A stretch of DNA of 64,000 nt from Asterias amurensis (GCF_032118995.1 NC_092661.1:5394494-5458493), one strand, 5' to 3'; shown: positions 34,409 through 46,329, counted from the stretch's first letter. The notes: a model not told the origin generated them from the sequence alone. Made by a program: numbers and translations.

Positions 34409-36079
34409 CTAATCGGTACAAATATCCGCGTAACATGTACTGTCTTCCACAGACGTGTTTATTATTGTTTGAGTGGCCGATGTGGGGCGCTGTAAATCCA
34501 ATTCAGCATATGCCAGACCCTCAACGTTCTTCTGCTGGGGACCGATGTTTTCCGCGTCAGACATGGCGGGGCTTCTTGGTCCTTTCTCCTGCATGGTGTG
34601 GACGGCTTGGCCGCTCTGTGTTCCGGCCTCACTGTATATGGGCTCCTTGATGCACACTGTTCCATCACCGTCATCAATCGTTGATGAAGGAGACACCACG
34701 TATCTCCGAATCTCCCCACCCGTCTTATCAGGGAATGTGTACAGCCCTTCAGCATGGGTTGGTAAGTCACTTTGAATCTGTCTGTTCTGTGTTGTGTTTC
34801 CTCCCTGGACTTGGCCATACATTGGGCCGATCTCCTCGTTGGTGACGGTTGCTCTCTCATCTATAGGGGGACTCTGTCTTCGCGTAACCGCCGTCTGGCC
34901 TGGTCGCGTTGGGCTGGGTTTGTATTTTATCAAGTAAACTCCAAAGAGAGTTAGAATTATCAAAAAGACAAATGAGCTCAGGACTCCAGCAATGATAAGT
35001 ACTGTGTTATTAGACCCCGCGGAGTTAATGTCGTTGTTTTCCACTGAATTCCATTCTGTTGCGGTTGTCGTCAAGAACTGTTCGGTCGTCATCGAAGTGA
35101 ACGGAAGGACAACGAGCAGCGATTCGTTGTCGCTTGTATATTCTATCTCATTGTAAAATGCACTGCATCTGATCTGAACGTTGTGAAACCCTTCTAGTGT
35201 CACGTTTATAATCTGTAGAGTTATTCCATTGTTTGTTAGTTCAAACAGACCATCTAGGTTTTGCAGAAGTTCCTGGTTAATCTCAACCTCAGGGATGCCG
35301 TCTTTCAGCACGCGCCATTCATATCTATCTGCACTATGTTGTGGTATTGACTTAAAGTCACAAGTGAAGGTTGCGTTCTCATGTTCATGAAGCGTCAAAT
35401 GAGAGGGTGATATTGAGACAGTCGTTGGTATCTGAAGAGGCGTAGTGGAGCAACTTGGACCAGTGTAATAGGGACCAGCTATACATGTAAACTCTTTCAT
35501 GTTGTCAGTCTCCGTCAGCATACGCTCTAAGAAATACACCCCATCTGGTTGGATGGTGAACTGATAACCTAGTCGATTTGTAAAACTCGGTTGAGATGTG
35601 TACCAGATCAACAAGCTGCTGGGATCAAAGGAAGAGAGCGCACAGGTGAGTGTTGTCAATGTGCCGACCGTTGGTCTCGCTGGTTCAAACGTGCAAGACG
35701 GGTTGATCTTCGGTAGAGAAAGGACAGTCAATGTAGCACGAGTAGACTCATACACTTGGTATGGATTATTAAATACCAATTTGCACCAATAGTTACCACT
35801 ATCCCCTGGTTGAGTGTTCCGAATAGTAAGTCGATATAATTGTGAAGTTGGTGAGCAACTAAGGACACCCCGCACACCGCCCATATTCCTATACCATGTA
35901 ATATAATGCGACTTTGAGCTGCAGTCAGTTGCATACAGCGATTTAACAGTGAACACTGCGTCTTGCCCTTCGTAAACAGTCACACTTCTTGGGCCGCTGG
36001 TGAAAAACTGGCCTTTCGTCTGAGATAAAAAAGCCGCGAAAAAGACCATGCCAGCGACCAGATTTAGACACAAATACAT
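34409..36079 (-). CDS. Three-Ig-domain membrane receptor with ITIM and ITSM-like motifs
   Basis: One uninterrupted frame of 556 codons. Residues 1 to about 23 are a signal peptide. Three Ig-like domains follow: about 30-120 (W62, DSGNYWC ending at C99), 126-215 (C146, C200) and 220-325 (C240, W255, C305). Residues 359-385 span the membrane and are followed by KYK. The tail of about 170 residues has many tyrosines; Y524 lies in LAYAEL, an ITIM (I/V/L/S-x-Y-x-x-I/V/L), and Y550 in TCYADI, an ITSM (T-x-Y-x-x-V/I). Once phosphorylated such motifs recruit SH2 phosphatases or adaptors, so an inhibitory immune-type receptor is inferred; the ligand is unknown. In domain 1 the usual B-strand Cys is replaced (FTVKS). 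Ig genes usually have an exon per domain, so the lack of introns is odd. A good acceptor (CTTCACAG) at 36092, just upstream of the ATG, suggests a 5'-UTR intron. A paralogue lies at 39457-41214. Confidence 0.85.
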   Translation of the reverse strand: MYLCLNLVAGMVFFAAFLSQTKGQFFTSGPRSVTVYEGQDAVFTVKSLYATDCSSKSHYITWYRNMGGVRGVLSCSPTSQLYRLTIRNTQPGDSGNYWCKLVFNNPYQVYESTRATLTVLSLPKINPSCTFEPARPTVGTLTTLTCALSSFDPSSLLIWYTSQPSFTNRLGYQFTIQPDGVYFLERMLTETDNMKEFTCIAGPYYTGPSCSTTPLQIPTTVSISPSHLTLHEHENATFTCDFKSIPQHSADRYEWRVLKDGIPEVEINQELLQNLDGLFELTNNGITLQIINVTLEGFHNVQIRCSAFYNEIEYTSDNESLLVVLPFTSMTTEQFLTTTATEWNSVENNDINSAGSNNTVLIIAGVLSSFVFLIILTLFGVYLIKYKPSPTRPGQTAVTRRQSPPIDERATVTNEEIGPMYGQVQGGNTTQNRQIQSDLPTHAEGLYTFPDKTGGEIRRYVVSPSSTIDDGDGTVCIKEPIYSEAGTQSGQAVHTMQEKGPRSPAMSDAENIGPQQKNVEGLAYAELDLQRPTSATQTIINTSVEDSTCYADICTD

Positions 36080-37467
36080 GATGAGCTCCCCTGTGAAGAT
36101 GGGCTACATCGACGAGAATGATTTCACTGTTGATGTATGACTTACACCCACTAGATGCAGTAGATATATAACACTTCAAGGGACGATGTTTTCTAAAAAG
36201 TATTTCACCACCTTGAGCGAGGCCCACTATAAAGACATTACAGTATGACGTTCTGATAAGAGCCCATACACAATAGGCCCAAACCAGATACAAATTAATC
36301 TCTGATTGGTCTATACACTGTTACTGCCAGCGTGTCTATACGTCCTTTGTCGCAGATGAAATAGCTTGTGTCATGCTAACCAACTAAGAACTTGAAGTTT
36401 CTGTTTCCTTATTGACCAGGATGTATTTGTAACTGTAGACAATCAAAATAATAAGTAAATACAACAAGCTGTTTTCTTCCACAATGAGATGGCAGTTTCT
36501 CACTTGTAAGAACTGGATTTATTTAAAACAAAGGGGTGGGCAAGGGACGCACACTACTCTAAACACACAATCGGTAGTTATTTTACTCGGACTGTGGTTT
36601 TCTAGAGGAATAACTGTCGATGTGGCAGAAGATTATGTCCCTCTACAAGGGGTGCTCCCCCCCCATGACAAACTGTGTACAAACAAATTGTGATAGCGCC
36701 CTCTTTTGAATCATCCTTCCTGAAGCCCATGAGGGGGACCGAATCTAGGGCGGACAGAATTCCTTGATGGGACACCGGTCATGTTTTTTGTTTTGTTTTC
36801 TTTTTTCCCCCATTATTGAGAGCAGTCTACTGAAAATCACATCACTGTTTCGAGAGCCCTCTGTTTCAGTCACCTTTAACTGGTCGTTGGTGGTGGTACT
36901 ATCACGGAAACTTCCTGGAACTTTCCCCGTTAATTCCCTCCTGTGACTAGACTTTTATTTCCATTAGACAGCTCTATTTCTGAAGATAAACCAACAGTTA
37001 CTTCCTGCACAAAGTATCGATGCAACAACAACCAAATAGGGAAACTCTGATTTTAAAATGGATAAACAGGGATACTTCCTTTGTGAAAGTCTGATGGCTC
37101 TTTCATTGTGTATTTACCTTTCCACCGAAATGTATTTTAACACTTGTATATCAGCACTTTTCCACGCAGGCATTTTTTTCACATAATATCTAATGGCTCT
37201 GCTGCACTTGCCTCAAATGCGAGCATGGCAAATCTGATTTCACAGACTTTATAAGCCGGTTTCAGCAGAAATCAATTTAGAATGGTATCGTTCCTTACAA
37301 TGCCTCACACAAACATGGGTGTAATGGCTGCTGCAGAGTGCAGTTAACCGTGGGAAACGACCCCAACCTTTAAACTTTTCGGACGTTGTATCCAGTGATA
37401 GTTTAGCGTATCATTATTATTTTTAATTTTTTTAAGTTATGTTTTAGATGTGTACGAATTTCCCGGC

Positions 37468-37500
<33 letters not shown>

Positions 37501-37756
37501 TAACACCTAGCTCGTTAATTTTCTTTCAAAATTAATCAGCATCGAACAATCAACAGTAGTGATTTAATCTCACTATTATTCACTGCTCAAATCAGATCAT
37601 TCAGTTGCATTATGATCGCAGTACTTAATTATTTTCGTCAGAGCCAGCAGAAAAATGCTAGCCAACCATGGTCCAAATTCATCAAGTGTAATACGTACTT
37701 GCAGGCAACTTTGGAAGTCTTGAATGCATAATGAAATAGAATGACTGACACGGAAC
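36080..37756. other. Region upstream of the first Ig receptor
   Basis: This probably contains the promoter and a non-coding first exon of the 34409-36079 gene, but neither can be placed. An A-run lies at about 37472-37500. No other gene is recognised. Confidence 0.4.
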
Positions 37757-38128
37757 TTAAAGGTACTTGACACTATTGGTAATTGTTCGAAAACAAGAAT
37801 TAGCATAACAAACTTACTTGGAAACAAGCTGATGATAGAATACAACATTGTGAAAAACGGCTCTCTCTGAAGAAACGTAGTTTCGAGAAAGAAGTAACTT
37901 TCTATTCCACAATGAATTTGATATTGATACCCCATAATTGAAATTTTAGGTCCCGAACTCAAGCATCTTGAAAGAACACAACTGCGTGTGATAACAGTGT
38001 TTTCCTTCCACTATTATCTCGCAAATTCGACGACCTGTTGATTTCAAATTTTCATAGTTTTATTATTTCGTGCATGTGTTGAGATATACCAAGTCTTTGA
38101 CAAATACCAATAGTGTCCAGTGTTCTTG
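37757..38128. repeat. MITE copy, TTAA family
   Basis: TTAAAGGTACTTGACACTATTGG opens it and CCAATAGTGTCCAGTGTTC closes it; the right TTAA is altered. Inner blocks (GAAAAACGGCTCTC, TTCGACGACC) match the family. The minus-strand 121-codon frame across its left side is repeat text. Confidence 0.75.
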
Positions 38129-38571
38129 AGGAGAAAAACAAATCGTGTGTACAGAAATGAATGAATGCATTAAAAGCTAAAAATAAGCCATATTTAGATA
38201 AACCATGGTTTATTTTCGGTGTACTGGCCACAGACTGCATTCAAACGCTCACACCATCACACACACGCGCACGTTACTCAAAGCGTAGGGGTGCCTTTTA
38301 GCAGCTGTACTCCGACTTGATTAAGGGAGGAAATGCATGTGCCTGTTAAATTAAAATTGATTGAGTGGTTGCTGAATTAGCTTGAAACCAAATAATCGCA
38401 TAATTTTCTCATAGTTTACCCAAACTCGTGCCGTCACAATTTCACACGGTCTACAGACGATGTGACCTCTGACGTCACTCGAATACCATAACATGATAGG
38501 CCACATCGTCCATGAAGTGGCCAACTAACAGTGATGATTCCGAACGATTGGTTCACATTGAACACCATTCG

Positions 38572-38836
38572 CAATTATAGACACTGGACAGCTTAGGTAA
38601 CTCTCAAAGACCAGTGAGTCTTCCAACTTGGTGTATCTCAATAATGTACTCAACAACAAATCCCTGAAATTTTAAAGTCTGAAATCGAGTTCAAATATTG
38701 TATTGGAAAATTACTTCTTTCTCAAAAAGTACGTACTTCAGAGGGAGCCGTTGTACTATCAACAGCTCTCCATTGATCGTAAGTTGTTATGCTAACAACT
38801 GTTTGAGTATTTACCAATAGTGTCATAGGCCTTTAC
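38572..38836. repeat. Shortened MITE copy, TTAA family
   Basis: GACACTGGACAGCTTAGGTAA opens it and TTTACCAATAGTGTCATAGG closes it; AGAGGGAGCCGTTG and CAACAGCTCTCCATTG are the inner family blocks. The rest, 38837-39309, is unassigned. Confidence 0.65.
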
Positions 38837-39309
38837 CAACACCCTTATTATTGAAATGAACTGAAACAAATTAAACGAGTTACGAAGACTAGCCCGAGTT
38901 TCCGCTCCTCAACGATAATGCATGGTCATTGTTTGGAATCGTCCGATACAAAAATAACATGTCACCACCTTACCACTCTATTGTCCATGACGTCAGTTTC
39001 CAATTATAAAACCGAAACCAGTTTCAAAGCCAATGAACCTTCGCAATGATAAATAACTAGTAAACATACTTGATTCTTGTGAGGATACAGTTATTTTATT
39101 CCATGTTAGAGTTACAAATTGAAAAGCTAATTCCTACGCAGCATAATTTTCCAAACTCTTTACAATAGCGAGCAGTACTCATCACCCAATTAAGCATGTT
39201 GTTTTTTCGGACTTGTGGCGTCATATGAAATCAAGAGTTATTTTTGTTTGTAGACTGTTTCACTATTATTTTGTTTTCGTTAATGTGAAACGCGTACGTT
39301 TTGTTCATT

Positions 39310-39315
39310 TTTATT
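39310..39315 (-). promoter_or_regulatory. Candidate poly(A) signal of the second Ig receptor
   Basis: AATAAA on the minus strand, about 140 bases after the stop codon at 39457. Supported only by motif and distance. Confidence 0.4.
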
Positions 39316-39456
39316 TAATGCCCATTGGGCAGCACTGTAAATGGATACAGACTATAATTATTCTACTTTTACACAAAATATAATTATTTACAAGTGGAAG
39401 CGTTGCGTAAACGATTCAGTTCCAACTTCAGTATCAGAGACAGTGTTTTCGTTAAT

Positions 39457-41214
39457 TCATTTATCTCTGCTGAGCAAACTCCTCACTGCTGCCATGTCGC
39501 CACGGATTGAGGCGTAGTTAATAGACTCATCTGCGTGTTGACTGTTCTCCACACTTGATGCGGGTCGGGGGTTTTCTAAGTCCAGTTCTGCGTACACCAG
39601 GCCTTCGGCGTTCTTTTGCTTCCGGTCGTCGTCTGGTGACTGTCCAGCGCCCTCTGTTGTTTCTCCAGCTGGTTGGGGTGAATGACGGTTTTGTCTGGAT
39701 TTGTCTAACACTGAGTACTTGACCTCTTGACTGCTCACATTGCGTCTGTTGTCTGCGCCTGATGCACCAGACAATGGGCGTTGGTGGCTGTGTCGTGGAA
39801 GGTTTACATAGCCACTGCTGTTAGCGTACGTTGGGGATGGGGGGCCACAAGTCTCTGGGTCCTTCTTTATAGCTGCCTCGGGCAGAGCGTAGAGGGCGGG
39901 CTGCTCGGTTATATCGTCGGATGAATTCCTAGTGTGATAACTAAAGGCATCTTGAGGAACTTCTTCGTACGTTGGAGACGCCTGTTCTACTGACATTGTG
40001 GGCAGAGCTTTTGAGGAAAGTTTGTTAAATTTGCTCCGGCCAAGTCGTTGTTTCAAACTACCATTCTTGTTTCGCAGTAGGTAGCATGCAAGACTTGCTA
40101 TGATTGCCAATAAAATGATGACTCCTATGACGCCCCCTACGACGATACCAGTACTGGAACCAGTGTCGGCTTTAGAGTCTGGTTCTAACGGATCCGTTCC
40201 GAATGGCTGGTGAGTTGTTCCGCGTTCACTTGCCGGCAAAACGAGTAATAATGTTTCTTCACTGCTAACTGCAGGCTCTCGGCTGTTAAAAGCAATGCAT
40301 CTTATAACAGCATTGTCAAACTCGACAATAGATACCCGTATAATTCCCATTTCTTGCCCGTTATCGCTGAGCGAATACTCACCCCGTAGATTTGATATAG
40401 TATTCACATTCACCCTGTCCTCTAGACCGTTTGGTTTACTCACGCGCCATCTAAACTCATAAGCACTCGGGATTGACTCAGAAGTACACGTGAAGGTTGC
40501 CAGATCTCCCTCGAAGACGGTTACGGAAGGGCCAGGAGAAATCAGCACAATCGTATGTACTTGTAGTGGGGTAATAACACATCTGGCTCCGTTGGTCAGA
40601 TCCGGTCCGGCCACACAAGTGAACTCCTTGAAGTTGTCGAGTTCGGTCACCCGGTGGTCAGCAGTGAAGTAATTTTCCGGATCTTCGGTCGAGTCGACCA
40701 CGATACCGGATTCTACATTGATCCATGTCAAGAGGCTGGCTGGGTCTGTCTCTGATGAGAGGTGACATACCAGCTGAGCTGGTGTATCAACAGTGACGGG
40801 GTTTGGGGTGACGTCACAAGATGGCGGTGCACGAAGAACTACCAAGTCAGCCCTTGCCGATTCGAAATTCGAGTTATCAGAGCAATAGTATCTACCAGAG
40901 TCAACAGAGCGAACGTGTGTGATTGTAAGAGAATAATCGCCATAGTTCTTCGAGACGGTCATCCTCTCTCTGAATTGTGTATAAACCGTGTCGCAAACCG
41001 AAAAGTAGGTGTCAGTCGATAGCGAAATATCCTTTCTCCAGTAGAACGTATACGTGGAGCAAACCTGCCCATTGTCGAAGATATCAGATTTACATGTCAG
41101 CGTGATATTTTGCCCCTCGTACACCGTGACACTTCGGGGATCAGTCAGAAACTCCGCTGCGGTGCAAACGAAGAGAGCAATCGTAGTCAACACACGGAGC
41201 ATGGTGAATGTCAA
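39457..41214 (-). CDS. Three-Ig-domain membrane receptor with four ITIMs
   Basis: One uninterrupted frame of 585 codons. Signal peptide at 1-20; Ig-like domains at about 25-127 (C41, W59, DSGRYYC ending at C111), 131-218 (C150, W164, C200) and 222-327 (C243, W256, C306); membrane segment at about 356-380 followed by RNK. The tail has four ITIM-type sites: Y469 (SGYVNL, also a YxN Grb2-type site), Y500 (VKYSVL), Y541 (LVYAEL) and Y567 (INYASI). The phrase PRSVTVYEGQ near the N-terminus and the (L/V)(A/V)YAELDL block near the C-terminus are shared with the 34409-36079 protein, and in both proteins the last two motif tyrosines are exactly 26 residues apart, so they are tandem paralogues with a conserved signalling end. 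As in its neighbour, the coding region lacks introns. A GTAAGA donor on the minus strand near 41535 might end an upstream non-coding exon. An activating role or adhesion function cannot be excluded. Confidence 0.85.
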   Translation of the reverse strand: MTFTMLRVLTTIALFVCTAAEFLTDPRSVTVYEGQNITLTCKSDIFDNGQVCSTYTFYWRKDISLSTDTYFSVCDTVYTQFRERMTVSKNYGDYSLTITHVRSVDSGRYYCSDNSNFESARADLVVLRAPPSCDVTPNPVTVDTPAQLVCHLSSETDPASLLTWINVESGIVVDSTEDPENYFTADHRVTELDNFKEFTCVAGPDLTNGARCVITPLQVHTIVLISPGPSVTVFEGDLATFTCTSESIPSAYEFRWRVSKPNGLEDRVNVNTISNLRGEYSLSDNGQEMGIIRVSIVEFDNAVIRCIAFNSREPAVSSEETLLLVLPASERGTTHQPFGTDPLEPDSKADTGSSTGIVVGGVIGVIILLAIIASLACYLLRNKNGSLKQRLGRSKFNKLSSKALPTMSVEQASPTYEEVPQDAFSYHTRNSSDDITEQPALYALPEAAIKKDPETCGPPSPTYANSSGYVNLPRHSHQRPLSGASGADNRRNVSSQEVKYSVLDKSRQNRHSPQPAGETTEGAGQSPDDDRKQKNAEGLVYAELDLENPRPASSVENSQHADESINYASIRGDMAAVRSLLSRDK

Positions 41215-41928
41215 AATACTTTATTAGAGACAAAGAGTCTATACAAGTTTAGCGAACACATTTGCATGAATGAAGGTTCAATATAACATCTATGTCTGGT
41301 GAACATCAGTATAATAATGGGGTAGAAACAGTGGCATAACCACTTGCGGGAGTCAGTGTTGCTTGCTACCATCAGCTAGATTGCGTAGAAACGGAAATTA
41401 CCAGCACAATTTCCGCTCAGCCCATATCCCATGTCTAATCACTGTGTTGTTAATAATTGGTTTTCCAGACCATCGTGAACCATGGGTGACATCTCACTTT
41501 GTCAAGTAAATTCAAAGTACTGGTGAATTTCTTACCATCTGCAGAAGACGGCAAAATGTGATCGAGATGGTAATGATGCAGTCGGATGATAGGCGCTCGT
41601 GGCGAGATGTAGAGTCTATCAATGTACTGGCATGTTCGTTTTCACACTCGTAAAATAATAATGCAGCAGTACTGAATTCATAGCAGCCACATAGGTCAGA
41701 ATGGAGACCTTTTGACTTCCGGGTCTATCCACAATAACCTTTCCTGAATTGGTTATTGTTCAATGTCCTATTGTTTGTTCAATAAGGGGCAGAACACAAT
41801 GGTGCCTCTGGAACATGTACTGGTCCATGTACATAGTTATAAAGGCATCCATAAGGGTCATATGTATATATTTTGTAGTGGATTTCTAATCTATTTGGAT
41901 TACTTCAGGAATGCATAAAAACTAGATG
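41215..41928. other. Gap between Ig receptor and tRNA array
   Basis: This probably contains the 5' region of the 39457-41214 gene. No other gene or repeat family is recognised. Confidence 0.4.
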
Positions 41929-42176
41929 GCAGGCGAGAACTCTACCACTGAACCACATGCTCATTGAAACGTTCAGATTTTGTTGTGATTTTCGATTGTA
42001 TTTTGATCAATTTAGAATTGCATAGAAACTAGTTGCATCGGTCGGGAATCGAACACGGGCCTCCCGCGTGGCAGGCGAGAATTCTACCACTGAACCACCG
42101 ATGCTCCTTGAAACGTTTAGATTTTGTTGTGATTTTCTAATAAATTTTGATCAATTTAGGATTGCAAGACAATAGT

Positions 42177-42249
42177 TGCATCAGCCTGGAATCAAACCTG
42201 GGCCTTCCGCGTGGCAAGTGATAATTCTACCCCCTGAATCATGGATGCT
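42177..42249 (-). pseudogene. Decayed tRNA-Gly unit, left-edge type
   Basis: Reads ATCAGCCTGGAATCAAACCT on the plus strand: the T arm, anticodon stem (GCAAGTGATAATT) and 5' acceptor (ATCATGGATGC) are all altered. The same decayed type reappears at 52706 and, cut short, near 54695, always followed by the same TTTAGGTTTTGTATGTG spacer. Confidence 0.85.
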
Positions 42250-42891
42250 CCTTGGCAAGTATAGATTTAGGTTTTGTATGTGTTTTGATCAAGTTAGAAC
42301 TGCATAAAAACTATTTGCAACGGCCGGGAATGGAACCCGGGCCTCCCGCGTGGCAGGCGAAAATTCTACCACTGAACCACCGATGCTCCATGAAACGTTT
42401 AGATTTTGTTGTGATTTTCTGATGTGTTTTGATCAATTTTGGATTGCATAAAAACTATTTGCAACGGCCGAGAATCGAATCCGGGCCTCCCGCGTGGCAG
42501 GCGAGAATTCTACCACTGAACCACCGATGCTCCAGGAAACGTTTAGATTTTGTTGTGATTTTCTGATGTGTTTTGATCAATTTTGGGTTGTATAAAAACT
42601 ATTTGCATCGGCCGGGAATCGAAGCATGGCCTCCCGCGTGGCAGGCGAGAATTCTACCACTGAACCACCGATGCTCCTTGAAACGTTTAGATTTTGTTGT
42701 GATTTTCTGATGTGTTTTGATCAATTTTGGATTGCATAAAAACTATTTGCATCGGCCGGGAATCGAACCCGGACCTCCCGCGTGGCAGGCTAGAATTCTA
42801 CCACTGAACCACCGATGCTCCATGAAACGTTTAGATTTTGTTGTGATTTTCTGATGTGCTTTGATCAATTTTGGATTGCATAAAAACTATT

Positions 42892-42962
42892 TGCATCGGC
42901 CGGGAATCGAACCCGGGCCTCCCGCGTGGCAGGCGAGAATTCTACCACTGAACCACCGATGC
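42892..42962 (-). tRNA. tRNA-Gly(GCC), first exact consensus copy
   Basis: 71 nt with all four arms pairing: acceptor GCATCGG/CCGATGC, T arm CCGGG/CCCGG around the B-box loop, anticodon GCC at 42928-42930. This is the cloverleaf of animal cytosolic tRNA-Gly(GCC). Confidence 0.95.
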
Positions 42963-43035
42963 TTCTTAAAACGTTTATATTTTACTGTGAAATTCTGATG
43001 TGTTTTGATCAATGTTGGATTGTATACAAACTATT

Positions 43036-43106
43036 TGCATCGGCCGGGAATCGAACCCGGGCCTCCCGCGTGGCAGGCGAGAATTCTACCACTGAACCAC
43101 CGATGC
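43036..43106 (-). tRNA. tRNA-Gly(GCC)
   Basis: Exact consensus; anticodon at 43072-43074; spacer of the TGTATACAAA type. Confidence 0.93.
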
Positions 43107-43179
43107 TTCTTAAAACGTTTATATTTTACTGTGATATTCTGATGTGTTTTGATCAATGTTGGATTGTATACAAACTATT

Positions 43180-43250
43180 TGCATCGGCCGGGAATCGAAC
43201 CCGGGCCTCCCGCGTGGCAGGCGAGAATTCTACCACTGAACCACCGATGC
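43180..43250 (-). tRNA. tRNA-Gly(GCC)
   Basis: Exact consensus, 144 bp from the previous copy; anticodon at 43216-43218. Confidence 0.93.
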
Positions 43251-44034
43251 TCCAGGAAACGTTTACATTTTGTTGTGATTTTCTGATGTGTTTTGATCAT
43301 ATTTGGATTGCATAAAAACTATTTGCATCGGCCGGGAATCGAACCCGTGCTTCCCGCGTGGCAGGCGAAAATTCTACCACTGAACCTCATTGAAACGTTT
43401 AGATTTTGTTGTGGTTTTCTGATTTGCTTTGATCAATTTTGGATTGCATAAAAACTATTTGCATCGGCCGGGAATCGAACCCGGACCTCCCGCGTGGCAG
43501 GCGAGAATTCTACCACTGAACCACCGATGCTCCATGAAACATTTAGATTTTGTTGTGATTTTCTGATGTGCTTTGATCAATTTTGGATTGCATAAAAACT
43601 ATTTGCATCGGCCGGGAATCGAACCCGGGCCTCCCGCGTGGCAGGCGAGAATTCTACCACTGAACCACCGATGCTCCATGAAACATTTAGATTTTGTTGT
43701 GATTTTCTGATGTGCTTTGATCAATTTTGGATTGCATAAAAACTATTTGCATCGGCCGGGAATCGAACCCGGGCCTCCCGCGTGGCAGGCGAGAATTCTA
43801 CCACTGAACCACCGATGCTCCATGAAACGTTTAGATTTTGTTGTGTTTTCTAATGTGTTTTGATCAATTTAGAACTGCATAAAAACTAGTTGCATCGGCC
43901 GGGAATCGAACCCGGACCTCCCGCGTGGCAGGCGAGAATTCTACCACTGAACCACCGATGCTCATTAAAACGTTTAGATTTTGTTGTGATTTTCTAATGT
44001 GTTTTGATCAATTTAGAACTGCATAAAAAATAGT

Positions 44035-44105
44035 TGCATCGGCCGGGAATCGAACCCGGGCCTCCCGCGTGGCAGGCGAGAATTCTACCACTGAACCACC
44101 GATGC
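44035..44105 (-). tRNA. tRNA-Gly(GCC)
   Basis: Exact consensus; anticodon at 44071-44073. With its neighbour it recurs at 45898. Confidence 0.93.
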
Positions 44106-46329
44106 TTCTTAAAACGTTTATATTTTACTGTGATATTCTGATGTGTTTTGATCAATGTTGGATTGTATACAAACTATTTGCATCGGCCGGGAATCGAACC
44201 CGGGCCTCCCGCGTGGCAGGCGAAAATTCTACCACTGAACCACCGATGCTCCAGGAAACGTTTACATTTTGTTGTGATTTTCTGATGTGTTTTGATCATA
44301 TTTGGATTGCATAAAAACTATTTGCATCGGCCGGGAATCGAACCCGTGCTTCCCGCGTGGCAGGCGAAAATTCTACCACTGAACCTCATTGAAACGTTTA
44401 GATTTTGTTGTGGTTTTCTGATTTGCTTTGATCAATTTTGGATTGCATAAAAACTATTTGCATCGGCCGGGAATCGAACCCGGGCCTCCCGCGTGGCAGG
44501 CGAGAATTCTACCACTGAACCACCGATGCTCCATGAAACGTTTAAATTTTGTTGTGTTTTCTAATGTGTTTTGATCAATTTAGAACTGCATAAAAACTAG
44601 TTGCATCGGCCGGGAATCGAACCCGGGCCTCCCGCGTGGCAGGCGAGAATTCTACCACTGAACCACCGATGCTCATTAAAACGTTTAGATTTTGTTGTGA
44701 TTTTCAGATGTGTTTTGATCAATTTAGAACTGCATAAAAAATAGTTGCATCGGCCGAGAATCGAACCCGGGCCTCCCGCGTGGCAGGCGAGAATTCTACC
44801 ACTGAACCACCGATGCTCCTTGAAACGTTTAGATTTGTTTGGTGATTTTCTGACATGTTTTGATCAATTTTGGGTTGTATACAAACTATTTGCATCGGCC
44901 GGGAATCGAACCCGGGCTTCCCGCGTGGCAGGCGAGAATTCTACCACTGAACCACCGATGCTCATTGAAACGTTTAGATTTTGTTGTGGTTTTCTGATTT
45001 GCTTTGATCAATTTTGGATTGCATAAAAACTATTTGCATCGGCCGGGAATCGAACCCGGGCCCCCCGCGTGGCAGGCGAGAATTCTACCACTGAACCACC
45101 GATGCTCATTGAAACGTTTAGATTTTGTTGTGATTTTTTAATGTGTTTTGATCAATTTAGAACTGCATAAAAACTAGTTGCATCGGCCGGGAATCGAACC
45201 CGGGCCTTCCGCGTGGCAGGCGAGAATTCTACCACTGAACCACCGATGCTCATTAAAACGTTTAGATTTTGTTGTGATTTTCTAATGTGTTTTGATCAAT
45301 TTAGAACTGCATAAAAAATAGTTGCATCGGCCGGGAATCGAACCCGGGCCTCCCGCGTGGCAGGCGAGAATTCTACCACTGAACCACCGATGCTTCTTGG
45401 AACGTTTAGATTTTACTGTGATTTTCTGATGTGTTTTGATCATATTTGGATTGCACAAAAACTATTTGCATCGGCCAGGAATCGAACCCGGACCTCCCGC
45501 GTGGCAGGCGAGAATTCTACCACTGAACCACCGATGCTCCATGAAACGTTTAGATTTTGTTGTGATTTTCTGATGCGCTTTGATCAATTTTGGATTGCAT
45601 AAAAACTATTTGCATCGGCCGGGAATCGAACCCGGGCCTCCCGCGTGGCAGGCGAGAATTCTACCACTGAACCACCGATGCTCCATGAAACGTTTAGATT
45701 TTGTTGTGTTTTCTAATGTGTTTTGACCAATTTAGAACTGCATAAAAACTAGTTGCATCGGCCGGGAATCGAACCCGGACCTCCCGCGTGGCAGGCGAGA
45801 ATTCTACCACTGAACCACCGATGCTCATTAAAACGTTTAGATTTTGTTGTGATTTTCTAATGTGTTTTGATCAATTTAGAACTGCATAAAAAATAGTTGC
45901 ATCGGCCGGGAATCGAACCCGGGCCTCCCGCGTGGCAGGCGAGAATTCTACCACTGAACCACCGATGCTTCTTAAAACGTTTATATTTTACTGTGATATT
46001 CTGATGTGTTTTGATCAATGTTGGATTGTATACAAACTATTTGCATCGGCCGGGAATCGAACCCGGGCCTCCCGCGTGGCAGGCGAGAATTCTACCACTG
46101 AACCACCGATGCTCATTGAAACGTTTAGATTTTGTTGTGATTTTCTGATTTGCTTTGATCAATTTTGGATTGCATAAAAACTATTTGCATCGGCCGGGAA
46201 TCGAACCCGGGCCCCCCGCGTGGCAGGCGAGAATTCTACCACTGAACCACCGATGCTCATTGAAACGTTTAGATTTTGTTGTGATTTTTTAATGTGTTTT
46301 GATCAATTTAGAACTGCATACAAACTAGT

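Noticed and set aside
34435-34954. Plus-strand and alternate minus-strand frames over the Ig receptor
   Set aside because: They are shadows of the 556-codon frame, which has signal peptide, Ig cysteines and membrane span.
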